Shown: positions 5,647 to 7,008 of the stretch, piece by piece | How positions within the stretch are numbered: the first letter of the stretch is position 1 | Layout: each line of letters begins with the position of its first letter | Origin: Desulfobacteraceae bacterium | GTDB taxonomy: Bacteria > Desulfobacterota > Desulfobacteria > Desulfobacterales > ETH-SRB1 | Length of the DNA: 7,008 bases | NCBI GenBank assembly: GCA_030638305.1 | Contig: DAOWEW010000041.1 | Coordinates: 1-7,008, forward strand | Direction: 5' to 3' | Position numbers and translations under genes: made by a program | Notes under the pieces: model-generated | What the model saw: the letters and a program-made list of their open reading frames with translations, nothing else | The model's database searches: none | What the model was told of the DNA's origin: nothing

Positions 5647-6318
5647 TTATAGAAAACCGGATTTTGCCAGAAATTGCTTATCAATCAATGAGTTCTTGGA
5701 TAATTTTTGCGATTTTTGTTCTTCGTAATTATCATTTATTATAAAACGTTCAACATATTTTCCTATCATATCTGTTTCAATATTAACACGATCTCCAATC
5801 TTTTTAAAGCCCAGGTCAGTTAGCTGTACACTATGAGGGATTATACTCACCTCAAAACTTGTTTTATCGCAATTATTTATGGTAAGGCTGATGCCATCTA
5901 CTGCGATTGATCCCTTTCTGATCATGTAACGAGATAAGGATTCAGTCACCTCAAAAATAATTATTATAGCATTCCCTGATGTCTTTATGTTTTTTATTGA
6001 GCTTATTCCATCTATATGTCCTGAAACAAGGTGTCCGTCTATACGATCCGAAAGACGGAGCGCGCGCTCAAGATTAACCCGATCTCCTATTTTTGCTCTT
6101 CCGAATGTTGTTTTTGAAAAGGTTTCAGGAGACACATCAGCTTCAAAACTTTTTCTGTCAATCACAACAGCCGTCAAACAGGCACCGTTAACTGCAATGC
6201 TGTCTCCTGTTTTAGTTTGGTCAAGAGAGTAATCAGCCTTAATGGTTAGGCGCTTACCCTGTCCTGAAGAACGAATCGTTGTAATAGTGCCAAGACCTTC
6301 TATTATCCCTGTAAACAT
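5647..6318 (-). CDS. ribE: Riboflavin synthase (alpha chain type)
   Basis: Dismutates two molecules of 6,7-dimethyl-8-ribityllumazine into riboflavin and the diaminouracil recycled by RibH; normally a cytoplasmic homotrimer. The 223 residues contain the two repeated lumazine-binding barrels: barrel 1 from MFTGIIE with GDSIAVNGACLTAV (38-51, Cys47), then the interdomain DGHLVSGHIDG (94-104, His96 and His101), and barrel 2 with KGSIAVDGISLTI (135-147) and the closing GDRVNIETDMIGKYV. A polar 30-residue tail ends in FLAKSGFL, resembling the usual trimerisation-helix end of the family. The ATG at 6318 has AAGG five bases upstream and lies 27 bp after the ribD stop. Some annotation systems call this gene ribC. 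Confidence 0.96.
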   Translation of the reverse strand: MFTGIIEGLGTITTIRSSGQGKRLTIKADYSLDQTKTGDSIAVNGACLTAVVIDRKSFEADVSPETFSKTTFGRAKIGDRVNLERALRLSDRIDGHLVSGHIDGISSIKNIKTSGNAIIIIFEVTESLSRYMIRKGSIAVDGISLTINNCDKTSFEVSIIPHSVQLTDLGFKKIGDRVNIETDMIGKYVERFIINDNYEEQKSQKLSKNSLIDKQFLAKSGFL

Positions 6319-6345
6319 ACAGACCTTGTTGATGGAAGTTTTAGG

Positions 6346-7008
6346 TTACCCAACATATCCTTCGATCATTACATCATCACCAAAACGGCAAACATTTATA
6401 TTTTTAACTGAAATACAATGCTTCATCAAATCAGGTCCATGCCCCTTGCACATGGGAATACCATCATCGCCTCCAAGAATTTTCGGAGCATAAAAAAATA
6501 TCACCTTATCAACTATTCCCAATGAAAGCGCAGATGCATTAACTCTGCTTCCACCTTCAATCAGCAGACTTGTGATATCCAAAGTTCCGAGATGCGTCAT
6601 AAGTGAAGCAAGATCTATAACTCCGTCCTTCAGCGGAGCTTCAATAACTTTAGCGCCTTTTTGTTCTATTCTCTTTTTTTTATCCTCTGAAACAGAATCG
6701 CAACTTATTATAATTGTAGCAGAATCAGAATTAAGCTGTAATACCCTGGCTTCCTCAGATATAGAAAGATTGGTATCAAGTATTATTCTAACAGGGTCTG
6801 AACCATTCATATCGTCCAAACGGGTAGTCAGACTGGGATCGTCAATTTTAACAGTATTAACACCGACCATAATTGCATCCGAGGCATGACGAAGCTTATG
6901 GACAAATTTTCTTGATTCTTCACCTGAAACCCATCTGGCATCACCTGTTCTGGTTGCAATACGTCCATCCAAAGTGGCGGCACATTTTAACGTTACAAAG
7001 GGACGGCC
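6346..7008 (-). CDS. ribD: RibD, 5-amino-6-(5-phosphoribosylamino)uracil reductase domain (5' truncated by window edge)
   Basis: The C-terminal reductase half of the bifunctional deaminase/reductase, which uses NADPH to reduce the ribosyl group to ribityl in the second and third steps of the pathway. The frame is open to base 7008, so the N-terminal zinc deaminase domain lies off the window; 220 residues are visible. The apparent start at 6972 is an internal TTG inside the conserved TLDGRIAT motif (visible residues 12-19), preceded by GRPFVTLKCAA. Other family marks are WVSGEES, GVNTVKIDDPSLTTR, DTNLSI, and LLIEGGSRVNASAL for the nucleotide-binding site near the C-terminus. It is the first rib gene visible in the minus-strand operon; any FMN riboswitch or promoter would be upstream, beyond the edge. 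A deaminase-less RibD cannot be excluded from what is visible. Confidence 0.95.
   Translation of the reverse strand, partial: GRPFVTLKCAATLDGRIATRTGDARWVSGEESRKFVHKLRHASDAIMVGVNTVKIDDPSLTTRLDDMNGSDPVRIILDTNLSISEEARVLQLNSDSATIIISCDSVSEDKKKRIEQKGAKVIEAPLKDGVIDLASLMTHLGTLDITSLLIEGGSRVNASALSLGIVDKVIFFYAPKILGGDDGIPMCKGHGPDLMKHCISVKNINVCRFGDDVMIEGYVG

Overview
The window is a compact, AT-rich bacterial chromosomal segment in which nearly every base is coding. It has two converging gene groups. I suspect a Desulfobacterota (Desulfobacterales-like) chromosome. The gene order ribD-ribE-ribBA-ribH-nusB, the style of the proteins, a PDDEXK_9-type nuclease of the kind abundant in anaerobes, and a small Cys-rich duplicated protein I associate with sulfate reducers all fit. 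This is inference; no rRNA or lineage marker is present.

Plus strand, left part (2-2599): three closely packed genes. The first is the C-terminal part of an AAA-ATPase-like/PD-(D/E)XK nuclease-family protein whose N-terminus lies outside the window. Two bases after its stop begins a 145-residue protein of unknown function made of two copies of a roughly 40-residue HTH-like module. One base after that stop, or overlapping it if an upstream TTG is used, begins an MltF-type protein with a membrane or lipoprotein signal, a solute-binding-protein fold and a C-terminal lytic transglycosylase domain.

Minus strand, right part (7008 down to 2638): a riboflavin biosynthesis operon read right to left. 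It contains ribD (only the reductase domain is visible), ribE (riboflavin synthase), ribBA (bifunctional DHBP synthase/GTP cyclohydrolase II), ribH (lumazine synthase), nusB (antitermination factor) and a YcbL/glyoxalase-II-like metallo-beta-lactamase-fold hydrolase coupled to nusB by a TTGA overlap. Together RibBA, RibD, RibH and RibE cover the path from GTP and ribulose 5-phosphate to riboflavin except the phosphatase step. No FMN riboswitch lies inside the window; one could lie upstream of ribD, off the right edge.

The least explained parts are the two larger gaps of the rib operon. The ribBA-ribH gap (112 bp) is filled with 7-bp GTAAACC/GTGAACC repeats in both orientations, forming nested hairpins. 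The ribE-ribBA gap (119 bp) can fold into a long two-step hairpin whose non-Watson-Crick positions are all G-U pairs in the operon-sense RNA. The 9-mer TTCACGGTT occurs in both gaps. The most interesting protein is the duplicated HTH-like one. I do not see a clear novel multi-gene defence or mobile system. No stretch over 300 bases lacks a gene.
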